Below the pieces are notes generated by a model. It ran no database searches. It was given only the letters and a program-made list of their open reading frames with translations, and was not told the origin of the DNA. DNA of 64,000 nt. Source: Amyloporia xantha (Eukaryota > Basidiomycota > Agaricomycetes > Polyporales > Adustoporiaceae). The stretch spans positions 434,001 through 498,000 of the forward strand of contig JAYKKR010000007.1 of NCBI GenBank assembly GCA_036971615.1, written 5' to 3'. Position 1 is the first letter of the stretch, and each line of letters starts with the position of its first letter. Of the stretch, positions 1-12,100 are shown piece by piece. The translations under genes were made by a program, and so were the position numbers.

Positions 1-951
1 CAGAATAGAAATGCTGCGATGGGGTTGATCAAACACGTCATGAGGGTCGCCTGCAGAAGGAGAGCCAAGTCTTCTTCATTCACTGTTGGACACAGGCTTG
101 AATATCCAGATCTTCAAGAGCATTGTGAGCTTGTGAGCTTGAGGCCGAAGGTTGCCATCGAGGTCCGGCTGTCGGGTAGCTCTCAATTATCGCGGAGTTG
201 TAGTCCACGATCTCACCGATCTTGCCGTTTCTCAAACAGTCACCGCCGGTCCAGTGCATGATGCTGGCTAAGCTTGACCCCACCACTCATTTAGCGTCGG
301 AAATCAACACATGCCTTCGCTTCTCGACTAGAAGCGGTGGAGTGATTTTCATGTCGCTGTTTTCGTGAAGTGAAGTGAATTGAATTGTCGATGTGTGTCG
401 TGAAAAGCACGGCGTACTCACTGGTGTAATGCGCATGCCTCGGGCCCACGAACGCTGCAATTCAGTTTGATCTCCAAGATTTCAAGAGGTTGGCAACAGC
501 GGAGATGACAACCAGCCTGCCTGCTGTATAGATGTGGTGGACTTACCTTCCTGGTGAACGAGGGTCTCATGCGGTTTTTGCGATGCACGTCAGGTCATCT
601 GTGATTCAGCGCCGTCTTTCGCATCATTTGTATGAATCAAAAACGCGTTGCGAGGAGTCGGCGAATTCTGATGATCGTCCACATCCAGAAGTTTCAACTG
701 AGAGCCACTATACGTTGTAGCCTGACGGACAACATGGACGTAGCTAGGTAGGCATAGCATACGGTATGCCACACAGCATGTCAGTGTGGCACCATGCCTG
801 TGCTGTCATTTCACATCTGACAGGTCTGAGCAGACGCTACATCCCGATCTGATTGACAGTCAAAAGCTCGTGAATTTTAGTGGATGTACAAGGCACTATA
901 TCATACAGGAAAACAACAAGATAGTAGGTTATTGGTGCACACAACACCATC
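1..951. other. Region without a recognisable gene
   Basis: Only short open frames occur here on either strand, with no recognisable domain and no convincing splice-linked exon series. The right part is presumably the 3' flank and terminator region of the transporter gene that ends at 952 on the minus strand. Confidence 0.5.
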
Positions 952-3289
952 TCACATCGACGCCTTTCCCCTAGGATCAAATGGCAGGAGGAGCGCAATG
1001 AGCCCTGAGACGATGAACAGTGCTCCAGACACATAGATATCGGCACCGCCGTCGCGAGATTGGCATACAATGCAATGATTGGGGCCTGGACGGATGAACA
1101 CCACATCATGCGTCAGAACCAACTGAAATGAAACAGTCAAGCGTGAGACTCACCATGATGCCAAAGACGCGGTTCGCCGACGCGACGATCGAGTTTCCGG
1201 TCCCCCTGTCCTTCGTGGGGAACAGCTCCGGAGACACAGCGTACAGTACGCCGTACATGACGTTGCTCGTGAACGTGTAGCCGCAGTTCCACCCCAGCAG
1301 CGCGTTAGACGTGCGGGCGGTGGTGCTCGCGAAGAGGAACACGCCTGTGATGACTATATGCGTGGGAGTCAGCTACCGCACACATGAGCAGCTGGTGGAT
1401 AGAGATGAACCCACTTGTGGAGATGGAGAGCGTGCCTTTCCGACCGAGGTAGGGAATCTCGACCATCCAGCCTGCGAGGAGCGCGCCCGGTACACCGATC
1501 ACGCTGAGGATGACTTGCTGTATGCGGAAGCTGTTAGCGGCCAGAACGTGGCGTGTGGGAAGACCTGCGACGTACGTTGCGGTATGTGATGTAGATAGAC
1601 CCGTCTCCGAAATCTGCCCCACGCGACTGCAAGCTTTGCAGACAGAAAACATCAATACGACCAGAGGTAGAAGAGCGCCATCGATGGCTCACAAGTAGGT
1701 GACGAAACCGTTATATCTGGCGCGACACGGTCAGCTGGAAAATACTCAAACAGAGAACTGCCCAGCTCACAGCGGAAACGCAAGCCCAATCAAGGCTAAC
1801 ACAGGGCCCAGACGTCAGCTCCCGTACCGTTCCACCCGACGAACCGGCCTAGACGCACCCCAGATAATGATCAACAGACTCGTCGAATACGCTAGCTTCC
1901 GCGTCGCAAACAGCGACTGAACATGTTCCGCGCTGAACTTGCTCAGCTTCCGCATCACCGCCGCCCGCGCGCTCGTGTCCATATCCACCCCCTCCTGCCC
2001 CACCCCCGCAACGACGCCCGCGCCCCGCAGAGTCTCCACGCTCAGGCTGCACGTGCGCCCATTGTACGCCGCGACGCGCTGGACGACCGCGACCGCATCC
2101 TCGTCGCGCCCGCGGCCCATGAGGTACTTGGGCGACTCGTACAGGTGGAAGACGAAGAAGCGCAGGACCCATAGAAGGAGCATCAGCCCGCCCATCGCGT
2201 AGAGGAAGTAGCGCCAGCCCTCGTTGGACGCGCGCGGGCAGTCCGCGGCGGACGCGCAGGAGTAGTTCGCGATGAGCGGCCAGGCGACCTGTCAGATGAA
2301 GCGGTCAGAGGGCGGGGTGGAGGTTCCTGGTAAGAGGTGGCTCACCAGACTGCCGACTAGCTGCCCGAAAGCCCACCATATGGAGAGGATAGTCAGCAGG
2401 TATTGGTGCGACGCTGGAATGAACTCTACAGATCGGTGAGCAGTGCCCATGCCAGAAAGAAGCTTATCATACCTAAGAACACAGCAGAGTCTACGGGAAG
2501 ATTCCCTCCTACGCCAACGCTCCAAACGGCCGCCAACGAGCACAGGGCCACATAGTTGGGCGATCCACCAGCTGCAACTGCGAAGACACCGGTGATAAGC
2601 AGTGTAATGTTGAAGCACCACCTAAAGACGGGTAGGCTCGTTAACGAGTGGCATGGTAAGCCCCAGATTGAGCTCCTGCATACCGTCTGCCCCAGACATC
2701 AGACGCAACACCCCAAAATGCAGCACCCACGAGCAGGCCGATGTTTTGCCCCAGTTTAAGGAACGGTCCCTGCACGTTGAATTCGTTTACCACTGGATCA
2801 AGGATCAAACCTGTCACTATCTGCGGACATGTGATCTTAGTATTGGGATAATCCTCGCGCCATGACTACGATGCTCACAGGCCATAGGTTATCTCTGAAC
2901 AGATAGGATGGGCAGGTAAGTGCTTCTTGTCCGAGACATGTCTCCAGTAAGACTCACGAGAACCAGCCAAAGCCCGCAACGATGAACAAGTACCACTATA
3001 AAGACAGTAAATTTATAGCCCTTGTCTCAGCATGGTAGTCCAATTTACGAGCGATACGTCGGGATCGAAACAAGACTGATCGACACACCTGATACTTGCC
3101 CATTCCGATCTCCTGGAAAGCATCGTTTAAGATCCTAGCTTTTGCTTGATAGATGGGGTCGACGCCCGACTCCTCCTCGTCATACACGTCCTGCGTCTCT
3201 CCATACACAGCGCCGGTGACAACGTCACTTCCTCTCTGCTTTTCGTCCTCCGAGATCTTTTCATCCGAGGAGGTTCGCGTCGCGCTCAT
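952..3289 (-). CDS. MFS transporter (sugar/general substrate type)
   Basis: A multi-pass major facilitator superfamily transporter of the plasma membrane; the substrate cannot be read from sequence. The ATG at 3289 opens a hydrophilic N-terminus (MSATRTSSDEK..) ending in DAFQEIGMGKYQ. Exons on the minus strand then give the first membrane segment (WYLFIVAGFGWF), a DNLWP/IVTGLILDPVVNEF stretch and the MFS signature GLLVGAAFWGVASDVWGRR between TM2 and TM3. Later come a long loop with HLYESPKYLMGRGRDEDAV after TM6, then GAAYLGRKGTL-like and SPELFPTKDRGTGNSIVASANR motifs. The last helix ends in LPFDPRGKASM, with the stop at 952. ESPKYL and the GxxxDxxGRR signature fit the sugar-porter/SV2-like branch. 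There are about ten short exons and their borders are approximate. No broken exon is obvious. Confidence 0.8.
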
Positions 3290-4751
3290 AGTGGTCAGTC
3301 GTTCCACGGGAGGCAGGTCGTCAGTACAGAGAAGACTTCACAGCGATACTGGTGGAGGCCAGGAGCGGGCCTAGGAAAAGAACCGCACTGAGCGTCAAAA
3401 ATTCATACATTCTGGAGAACTTAGCCGGGGATGCATATGGAGAATGTTAAGAAGAGGCTGATTGCGGGGTTATCGCGCCCCAATAGGTAACAGGATTGAT
3501 TGATGCGACCTATTGGAGCCTATTGCGTGCTTTCTACGCGTGTTATTTATGACGTTTAGGTCCGATGATACTTGGTTCGTGGAAGGCGGTTAGAGGGAGT
3601 AGAGTCCAAGCCAGCAATGGATATTCAGCAATGAGCAATGCAGTGCAGTACGGCGCCATCTGTAATTACCCCGGATTTGTCGATCGCACGGAGTCGTAGA
3701 TTCTAGTCCGACGCGAACATCACCAATGTCTTATATAAAATAGTATTGCAAGAAACTCAGTACCATATGCCATCACTAACACTCACGAGCATCAACGTCG
3801 TCGTGACTGGCCAGAGATTCCTCTGCGGGTCAGTGTGAGATTTGCACAGCGTAGGACACAAATGCGTCCCGTACACCTTGCAGCCTCCGATGATGGAGAA
3901 AATGAATGACGGGAAGCAACCTATGTCCAATAGACAGCGTACCAAGCCAAAAAATTTGACGGCTACGCTATTCGTCAGCAGTCTGCTCGCTGCATGCAAT
4001 ATTATGGGACAGGCTTGCACTTGTTGCAGCATGACATTTTCGGATGACTTTAGCATGTTCGGCTTGAATATCGTGGAGAACAGTCGTTCAGGTCGCGCAT
4101 ACGAGGACGAGAGCGCCCCAAATAGCATTCTAGCAAGAACATAAAGTGATCCTGATTAATGATTCCTCAAGTTAGCACCAGCGATTTCTGCATGTGGTAT
4201 GCGCACCAATATACTGCTGCCCGTCAATGCAGCATCATCTGTCCGCATGCATATGACCGGCATCCGCCTGGCTGTCTCGAGCCCAAACGGGGAGGGATGT
4301 GGGGAAAACTGGGGAAAACTGGCACTAGCCTGTGAGAAACGGAAGCGGTGGTAGCATATGAAATTCGTTCGACGGACGACTCGGGCCTGCGACGCTCTAC
4401 ATGCCTGTATAATAAAGCCTCCAGGACAACAGTAAACGTGCCCGATAGTGCCTGTCGGCGTTACCGAGAAATGGCAGGCTGCAAGGATGGTGATGGCCGC
4501 TGCCAGAGAGGCTGCTGGAGCGGTGGCTGCGGACGTCCGACACACAGCCTGATGAGGTGCACCGATATCCACCTCTTCCACTCTGGGTCTCCTCAGTCCG
4601 TTGACCGCTGGCCAGTCAATCGCTCCCTCCATCTTTCCTCCAACCACACACTACAAGTTCAGCATCCAGCTCGACATCATCTATCCACAGGCAGGATACC
4701 CACGGCCACGCGCTGGTTTATACCCTTCGCACAGCGCCCGCAGCCTTGATC
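3290..4751. other. Intergenic region between divergent genes
   Basis: This is the shared upstream region of the minus-strand transporter and the plus-strand secreted-protein gene. It holds open frames of 100-160 codons on both strands (about 3757-4144 and 4156-4749). None shows a known domain and they overlap antiparallel, so I do not call a gene. A TATATAAAA motif lies at 3732-3740 but is far from any start I accept. Confidence 0.4.
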
Positions 4752-5756
4752 ATGCTCCCCCGCACGCTCTGGTTCGGCGTACTCTCCGCATTCGCGCTGC
4801 AGGTCCTCTCTTCACCCGTCGCCACAGGCCATGGTGACAAGCGTCCGGTCGGCGTTGAAATTCCGCAAGCGCAGGTATCGTTACAGCGGGAGTACGAGAA
4901 CGGCGAGCTTCCCCCGGAGGTGCACACCCCAGGGTGGGTCGACCCGCGCTTGCATGGCGGCCGCCTACTCGATGTATGTCCTCATCGCCGACATTCAGAC
5001 ACTCATGGCTCACCGCATTTTTACAGTACACGACCAAATCTCTCGGCGAGCCGCTGAACGTGATCATCTCCGCCCTCTCCGACCCGTTCGTGCTCACCGA
5101 GGGCGGCCTGCACGTCTACGCCAAGTCCATCGGGTACTCGGAGGAATGCCTTGGGCTTCACTACGGGCACATCCACGAGGCGGACCTCGGCGATGGACTC
5201 GGGCGTAAGCAGGAACAGTTCCTCGCTCGCCAGGACTACTTCCCCGTCATGGGGACGTGCTGGGAGAGCGTGCGCGGCGGGCACCACTTCCGTGCTTGGA
5301 AGCAGAACGGGACTATCGCAGATAGTGGGGCGTGGTTCATCGGGTGAGTCGGCTGTATGCGGAAGAGCAGTGCTAATGGCTAACTGTGACCGCATTATCG
5401 TCGATCAGAGCGTCGCTGGAGAAGGTGTGTAGCTAAATTGTTGTCTATCCGTAGCGCAGGCACTGACTGCACTCATCAGGATTCTTCCAAGAACCACCAG
5501 ATTGTGCCGGACGGGTACAACCTGGGCCGGGACTTCCTCGTCGACCAGGCGACGGCGGGCAGCTACGGGAACGGGATGTGGTGGAAGGCAGATGTTGAAT
5601 GGCGTGCAGGCCTCCTGCCGCGGGGCAAGCGAGGTATGCTTCCAACAATTTTATGTTTCCTCGTCTCCAGCCTCATGCAGACTGGCATCACTAGGAGTGA
5701 ACCATGACATCGAACAAGACGGTGTCGTAGCCATCCTCACTGTGCTACGCCTGTAG
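4752..5756 (+). CDS. Secreted protein of unknown function, five exons
   Basis: I do not recognise the family. The ATG at 4752 begins a clear signal peptide (MLPRTLWFGVLSAFALQVLSSPVATG). Exons are 4752-4973, 5027-5343, 5409-5424, 5480-5633 and 5695-5756; they sum to 771 nt, giving 256 residues. The third exon is a 16-nt microexon that keeps frame exactly. The mature part contains SLGEPLNVIISALSDPFVL, a Cys/His-containing stretch (GYSEECLGLHYGHIHEADLGDG), WESVRGGHHFRAW and, near the C-terminus, GVNHDIEQDGVVAILTV. No transmembrane segment follows the signal. A role outside the cell or in the secretory lumen is inferred from the signal peptide only. Confidence 0.75.
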
Positions 5757-6208
5757 CCTTCTCTTGCGCTCCGTCCTCATTGTCGGGATGACCACTCGGT
5801 ACTGACTCCATTCAACGACTGACGACTCGCCACGATCGACACACTTATTAGGATTCAGGATGGGAAACAAATACTATCTACTAAGACATTGCAAGCATTA
5901 TCTAACGCAATGCACCTCTACGCATCTATTTATTCGTGTAACATATTCTTGGATTCCTTATTGGATGGACTCCGGCCTTCTTACTTTGATTCACCTGTCG
6001 ACTCTGTTTATCTTAGGCGTAGATTCGATGTCGACTTGCTGATACTCAGCTGCACATGCTAGCTAGAAAACGTCGTATACAGTGTTGTATGTACCTACTA
6101 CAAATCTGTAATGCTAGATCTTTCGTGACTGGAATTCCACTGCGAGCCTGTAAGCGCTCAGCTACATTAGACGTCATGTGACCATGCAACTCGTCATTCT
6201 CAAGTTTC
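5757..6208. other. Intergenic; probable displaced promoter of the GCFC gene
   Basis: AT-rich sequence with no gene. Before the LINE inserted at 6225, this DNA would have been joined directly to 16032 and so have lain upstream of the GCFC gene now starting at 16153. It includes GACGTCAT at 6170-6177, which resembles a CRE/ATF site. That it is a promoter is inferred from position only. Confidence 0.35.
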
Positions 6209-6224
6209 AAGCTTCAAGCTTCAA
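6209..6224. repeat. Target-site duplication, 5' copy (LINE)
   Basis: The 16-bp sequence AAGCTTCAAGCTTCAA lies just before the LINE and recurs just after its poly(A) tail at 16016-16031. The first two A's of the 3' copy cannot be told from the tail. The target itself is a short GCTTCAA tandem repeat. Confidence 0.85.
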
Positions 6225-6950
6225 CCCTTGGACTAGAACCACCACCACCCCAGGTGCGTTCGGCGGCTGGCCTCTTCGTGGCCCAAGGGACGAGTACCTG
6301 CGATGCAGGGAAACAAACAGCCGTCCGCGTCTCGTTAAATCGAGGGGAAATGGTGTCAGTGTGACACCAGTCGAGAATGACAACTCGACGAGTGGCTCGC
6401 AGTGAGTGGCCACCGCCGCAGAGAGCGGCGAGGGACCCACCCCTGAGGAAAGCTCCCCGCACCACCTATGTACATAGCTACCACAGGGTAGACCCTCATA
6501 CCTTACGAGCAATAACACTATCTCCAGTTCGTTCCGTCTGTCATTGCGAATAAACGACGACAACGCCACGAATGACGACGCGGCAAAATAACCTTTTTGC
6601 AGCTTCAAGAGGTCACCTCAACACCTCTGCTACTCAACAGACACACAAGTCTGAGAGCCGCGCAAGGGCACTCTAAGATTCAGAGGTCACCCGGCCAATG
6701 TCGAACACAACCCCGACGCAGACTGCACGCCAGCGCCAAACCCCGAGCCACACGCCACGACCACCCGAACAAAGCGCGACATCAAAGCGACAATGCAGAG
6801 GCCACCCCAGCGGCACAATGGAACGTCAGACAATACGACGAACCACGCGAATACCCCTAGGGCCACTCCCTGAACGGGTTGAAAGGCGAGTGTTTTCGAA
6901 ACCCACTTCCACCACCCCACTAACTACTACCGTGACCACCCACCCTACCT
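6225..6950 (+). other. LINE 5' leader
   Basis: About 725 nt between the 5' target-site duplication and the long ORF1 frame. An overlapping frame with an ATG at 6698 runs to 7141 and is rich in Thr, Pro and Arg. It could hold the true ORF1 start if a frameshift has occurred between 6951 and 7141. LINEs usually carry an internal promoter here, but I see no specific motif. Confidence 0.5.
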
Positions 6951-8489
6951 GTGCCCACCGGCGAGTATATAACCACCCTCTGCCATGCCGACTCCTCGAA
7001 AGACACACCCGCCTCCTCCAAGGAACCAGCAACTCCGGGTGCAGCTTCGACCCAGAGCGAGACCACACCAGGAAGGCTTATCAGCCCAACGACGACCGGT
7101 GGCCCCACGCCCACCCGCACGGAACCTACGCCGATGCCTAGCACGCCAGACCACCGCGCGAAGCGATCGCGACTTGTCGACGGAGAGAGGACAGCCCAGT
7201 TAGACAAAGACCCACCTCGTGAGCATCCATCTACCATTGAAGACGAGGACTCAGTAATGAATCCACGTGAAATGCGAGGTCTCCCCAAACGTGCGACCAT
7301 GACACCTCTCGAGAAGCAAGCCTACCCGTGGCCGAACCCACTCGCTGCGCCCGATGGCATAACAGACGACCCCCATCGCCGCCAAACGAGGGACGAAGAC
7401 CCAGCCCCGGCCATCCCTAAATCACGCGTGGCATTCACCGACGCCGTCTTCCAACGGCTCTATATCCCCCTCACCACTCTCATCACGGATCTACGGGAAG
7501 AACAAGCCGTCGAAGTCAGGGGGGCCCCAGACAGCTTCCTGGCGATCGTCCCATACGGGGCAGGCCATGCTTTCTACAAGGACCACCCCAAAGCGGGACG
7601 GGACGTCCTAGCCTTTTTGAAAACCCTCCGTTTTGCCGACATCGAGGCTAGAGACATGGCCGACGAGACCCTCGCGGCAATCATCGAGACGGGTACGCCG
7701 ACGCAAGTGGAGGCCGCCCTCCGTGCGCAAGACAACAGGAACCCGGACACGGAGGGTATCCAGATCATCCTGCCGACCAGCAACAGGAAGAGCGGCACCC
7801 GAGACAAGTACGCTCTTCCCTGGGCGATGTTCCTCCGCGGCGGGACGGAACGTCTATGGAAGTACCTCCTACACCAGCAAACCTTCGCCGTCAGCGGAGA
7901 CCTCACTTTTAGTGTCCTCAAAATCGAGGCGGAGACCCCTTCCTGGGTCCTATGTAATTTCAAAGGCGACACGGTCGATAGGGAAAACGAAGCCGCCATC
8001 CTGACAACGATCAAGCGGACTCTCTGGATGAACGACACATTCCGCCAGCATGTCACCCGAGTACTTACCAAGCAGGGAATCCCAGGCGACATTAACGAAC
8101 ATGCTGTGCACGCCACAGCATCCTTCACGCTCACCTTCTTCGATAACACCGACGCGAAGGGTCAGCCGGCGACCGTCGTACAACTCAGGGGACGCCCCAT
8201 CGCCACGTCCGAAGCGGAGCTAGGCGAGTACCTCTCGATTGTGCGCATGACCCAGTACTGGGTCAATATGGTACTCCTCGTCCGCGCGGGCAGCGTGACG
8301 TGCCAACTCTGCAAAGCCGTCACCCACCCCGCTTACGACTGTCCCTTCTTCAAGACAGATGGATGGTTCGGACCAAAACACGATGGAGTTGAGAAACATG
8401 CCGAACTCGTCAAGAAGATGAACGCGAAGGGTGGGAAACCGAACAAGCTGAAACGAGCTGGGCCGCAAGGGCAGAAGCCGCGGAAGTAG
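6951..8489 (+). CDS. LINE ORF1, gag-like protein with zinc knuckle
   Basis: A nucleic-acid-binding ORF1 product that would package the retrotransposon RNA. The open frame covers 512 codons. It follows an in-frame stop at 6921 and has no ATG until 7134, so the start is uncertain: either ATG 7134, or an upstream ATG (6698) in another frame with a lost base. The N-terminal 150 residues are Pro/Thr-rich and low complexity. The middle is globular, and near the C-terminus (about 8300-8342) is a CCHC knuckle CQLCKAVTHPAYDC (CX2CX4HX4C). A Lys/Arg/Gly-rich tail (KKMNAKGGKPNKLKR..) ends the protein. Confidence 0.8.
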   Translation: MPTGEYITTLCHADSSKDTPASSKEPATPGAASTQSETTPGRLISPTTTGGPTPTRTEPTPMPSTPDHRAKRSRLVDGERTAQLDKDPPREHPSTIEDEDSVMNPREMRGLPKRATMTPLEKQAYPWPNPLAAPDGITDDPHRRQTRDEDPAPAIPKSRVAFTDAVFQRLYIPLTTLITDLREEQAVEVRGAPDSFLAIVPYGAGHAFYKDHPKAGRDVLAFLKTLRFADIEARDMADETLAAIIETGTPTQVEAALRAQDNRNPDTEGIQIILPTSNRKSGTRDKYALPWAMFLRGGTERLWKYLLHQQTFAVSGDLTFSVLKIEAETPSWVLCNFKGDTVDRENEAAILTTIKRTLWMNDTFRQHVTRVLTKQGIPGDINEHAVHATASFTLTFFDNTDAKGQPATVVQLRGRPIATSEAELGEYLSIVRMTQYWVNMVLLVRAGSVTCQLCKAVTHPAYDCPFFKTDGWFGPKHDGVEKHAELVKKMNAKGGKPNKLKRAGPQGQKPRK

Positions 8490-9158
8490 TTCTCACTACG
8501 GACTGTGTACATCCCCGCACTAACAGAACAGTATATATGTCACGTCTACTCTCTGTATCTTACCACACCTGTACTATTGCATGACCTCGCGTATATAGCC
8601 TCCCGTTTCCTCCTCCCTCTTGGGATTGAAAAACGACTCAAAAGCCAGTGCGGCCGCAGTCTGGTGCAAACGAAACAAGACGTCCGAACGTAAGCTACGA
8701 TATCCATGAGCTGCGAAGAGACGCAACTGGAAGCCTAAATTTACTGATGTTCCTTTGGAACGGACAGGAAAGCGACCAGGAGAGAACGGTGGCCTCGGGC
8801 AGCACCGTGTCAAGCTTTGCTTGGCGAACCAGAGTCGGGAAGGGTTGGAGACCAGAACACTCCCCCGGAACGATGAGGACTGCCTGAAACCACCGGCAGC
8901 AACAGCAACTCTCGGCGGCCTGGCAAGCCGAAGAGAGGGCCACTATACAACGCTACTAACTACTCACAACAGACGAATATAAACACAAGACGGGATGAAC
9001 ACAACGGCAACGGTGAACATGAAAGCCTGACCCCCCGAGGCGAGTCAGGCTCGACCGCCGCCCAACTCACCGTCGACGGGGGTCAGACTACGGCAGGCGG
9101 GAATCATGGAGAGGCACGGCGCGAGCCTGAACGGGCGCCGGGGCCAACCCCCCCTAGC
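8490..9158 (+). other. LINE inter-ORF spacer
   Basis: A 670-nt stretch between ORF1 and the open frame of ORF2. It has only short frames and no recognisable domain. It may hold the true 5' end of ORF2, whose first in-frame ATG is near 9300. Confidence 0.5.
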
Positions 9159-12100
9159 TTGTCAGGCAATGACCGCCCCCCTCCAAATCTGTGGCCCCGG
9201 CATCCCGCGCAGGACCCAGATGTCGCCAGTACGAGCGGCAGAGAGCAACGCGCTCTCCCACATGAGTCAGGCCCACAGGGCCTGATCCCAGGCACCACCA
9301 TGGGAGCGCGAGTTGCGCCAGATAGGCCACAGGCCGAGAGGACTATTAACGTCCTCAACCATCGAGGGGGTCACAGTGCCCCGCGGATGCAGCGCCACCG
9401 AAGCGCGGGAGCCTCTAACTCCACGAACGCCCCTCCGACCGGGACGCGTCACAAACAGAAACACACTTACCAGTCCCATAAAACGGCCCGTGCCGCAGTA
9501 ACAGTTGCATCTCTAAACATACGCGGCTTCGGTAGCGAGAATCTGTATAACCCTAATAACAAGTGGTTGCACGTTAACCAGCTAATGCGTGACAAACGTA
9601 TCGGAATCCTGATAGTGCAAGAAGCACATATGGATGAGGAACGACGACACAAAGTTGAACAACTCTTTTCCCAGCGACTGAGGATATTTGCGTCAGGCGA
9701 CCCGGAAAACCCAACTGCGAAAGGGTGTCGCAATAGTATTAAACCGGGAGATACTCGACGCAGACAATGCCGCTGCAACGGTCCTATGTGAAGGAAGAGC
9801 TATTCAAATCCAGCTATACCGTAAACACGACGAAACACTCACAGTACTTGGGGTATATGCACCAAATGACCACACTCATAATGAATTCCTATGGGAAGAC
9901 ATCTTAGATTTCTATCAAAGGCCAGAAAATCGAAAGGTGACCCACCCCGATATGATGCTCGGTGACTTCAATTTAGTAGAAGAAGCCATAGACAGAATGC
10001 CATCACACCGAGACCCAAATGGGCCAGTCGACAAGCTAAATGAGCTCAAAGCTTACCTACACCTACAAGACGAGTGGAGACACCTGAACCAAACGGAAAA
10101 AATGTTCACATTCTACCAGAAAGCAACTGGCTCGCAGTCAAGGATTGACAGAATTTACGTGACAGAGAGCATTGGTGTAGCCTCACGTGAATGGGAATGC
10201 CACCCATCCGGTATACCTGGTACCGACCATATGATGATCTCAGTAAAAGTGGCATCCGAAAATGCGCCATGGGTAGGAACCGGACGACGCACCATACCAA
10301 CTTTTGTCCTAAAGGACAAACTCATGCAGAAATACATTAGAGAACGTACACGCAAAGCGGCGACTGCCCTTCTAGAACTGAACGGTGGGCGCTCAGAAGA
10401 GAACAACCCTCAACGCATCCTCCACAGTTTAAAAATGGACATTCGCGCAGAGGCGATAAAGCGGCAGAGAAAGATGGTCCCGATGCTCATAAGAGACATC
10501 AACAGCACGAAACAGGCCCTGCAAAAGACCGTTAACGATCCACTACTACCCGAAACAGAACAGAAGGTAGAGACGGCGCGACTTACCGAACGCCTAACGA
10601 TGCTAGAAAACAAACACCACGCACAACAGCGACGAGATGTCAAAATCAAAAACCGCCTAGAGGGCGAAACCCTGTGTAAAGGCTGGTGCAGACTTGGAAA
10701 AGAGAAAAAACCACGTGATCTGATATACGCACTGAAGCACCCACAGCCAGACCACGACAATGATCGGCTGCTGGAACCGACACCAACATACGAAAAGAAC
10801 TCGGCCAAAATGGCAGAACTGGCGAGAGATTACCATGAGAAACTCCAAACACAAGGTCTCGAACGAGACACTATAAAAAGAATCGGGGCGGAGGCAAATG
10901 TGCTCAACAACATACAAAAATCCCCCACCCCGAAACAACTAGAGCAGCTTAAAGAGCTCATACAGCGAGAGGATATCCAACGCGCCTTAAAAGTCTCAGA
11001 TAAAGATAGCGCGGCCGGGACCGACGGATACACCTATGGGGCCTGGGTTGAGATACAGAAGCAGTCAGTGTCAGCAGAACCCGATAGCGGCGAATCAGAT
11101 GAAGAGGAAGGAGAACTTCCTGACGTACTTGACCTCCTAACGAGTGCCTTTAACGACATTCAACTATATGGCGTCGACAAAACGACAAATTTTGCTGAAG
11201 GCTGGATGTGCCCCATTTTCAAAAAGAAAGATAGGGCGGACATCGCTAACTACCGGCCCATCACGCTCCTAAATACGGACTACAAGTTATACACTAAGGC
11301 CCTGACAGCAAAACTGGCAGAAGCTGCCCCTGACCTAATACACAACTCTCAGGCAGGTTTTGTGCCAGGACGACAGATCCATAACCACACGCAGCTCACG
11401 CACATGATCATGGAACGGGCCGCTTCGGCCGACCCAGAAGAAGATGAAGATGGAATGATAATTGCACTCGACCAGGAGAAAGCATACGATAAAATATCAC
11501 ACACGTACCTCTGGGAGACACTGAGGAAATTTAATATCCCGGAAATATTTATTCACTCTGTAAAAACTCTCTATGAGAATGCAGAAACCAGAGTTATGAT
11601 AAACGGTTTCCTCAGCTCACCATACAAGATCACAAGAGGTGTTCGACAGGGCGACCCGCTCTCATGCCTTCTCTTTGACCTAGCAATAGAACCGCTCGCA
11701 GCGTCCCTACGGGCATCCAACCTGAAAGGCTACAATATACCTGGTGCAGAGGAAAGGCTCATAGCAACGCTATTCGCAGACGACACCACAACTTTCCTCC
11801 ATAAAGGAGACAAATTTTCAGACCTAATGGCAATTCTGGATGTCTGGTGCACGGCCTCAGGTGCGAGATTCAACAAAGAAAAAACGGAAATAATACCTAT
11901 CGGCCGCCCCGAATACCGGCAACACCTTATAACCACACGGACCCCGCTCCCAGGGGGGGAAACACTCCCTGGACACATACGGATCGCCCAGGATGGAGAG
12001 GCGGTACGAATCCTGGGAGCCTGGCATGGAAACGTTGTCGACGAAGGAGGCGTGTGGACGCCAATGCTTGAGAAAATAGACGCAACCCTCGCCCGCTGGG

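Noticed and set aside
3757..4749. Frames of 100-160 codons on both strands upstream of the secreted-protein gene
   Set aside because: Antiparallel overlap, no domain, no splice-linked continuation; likely chance.
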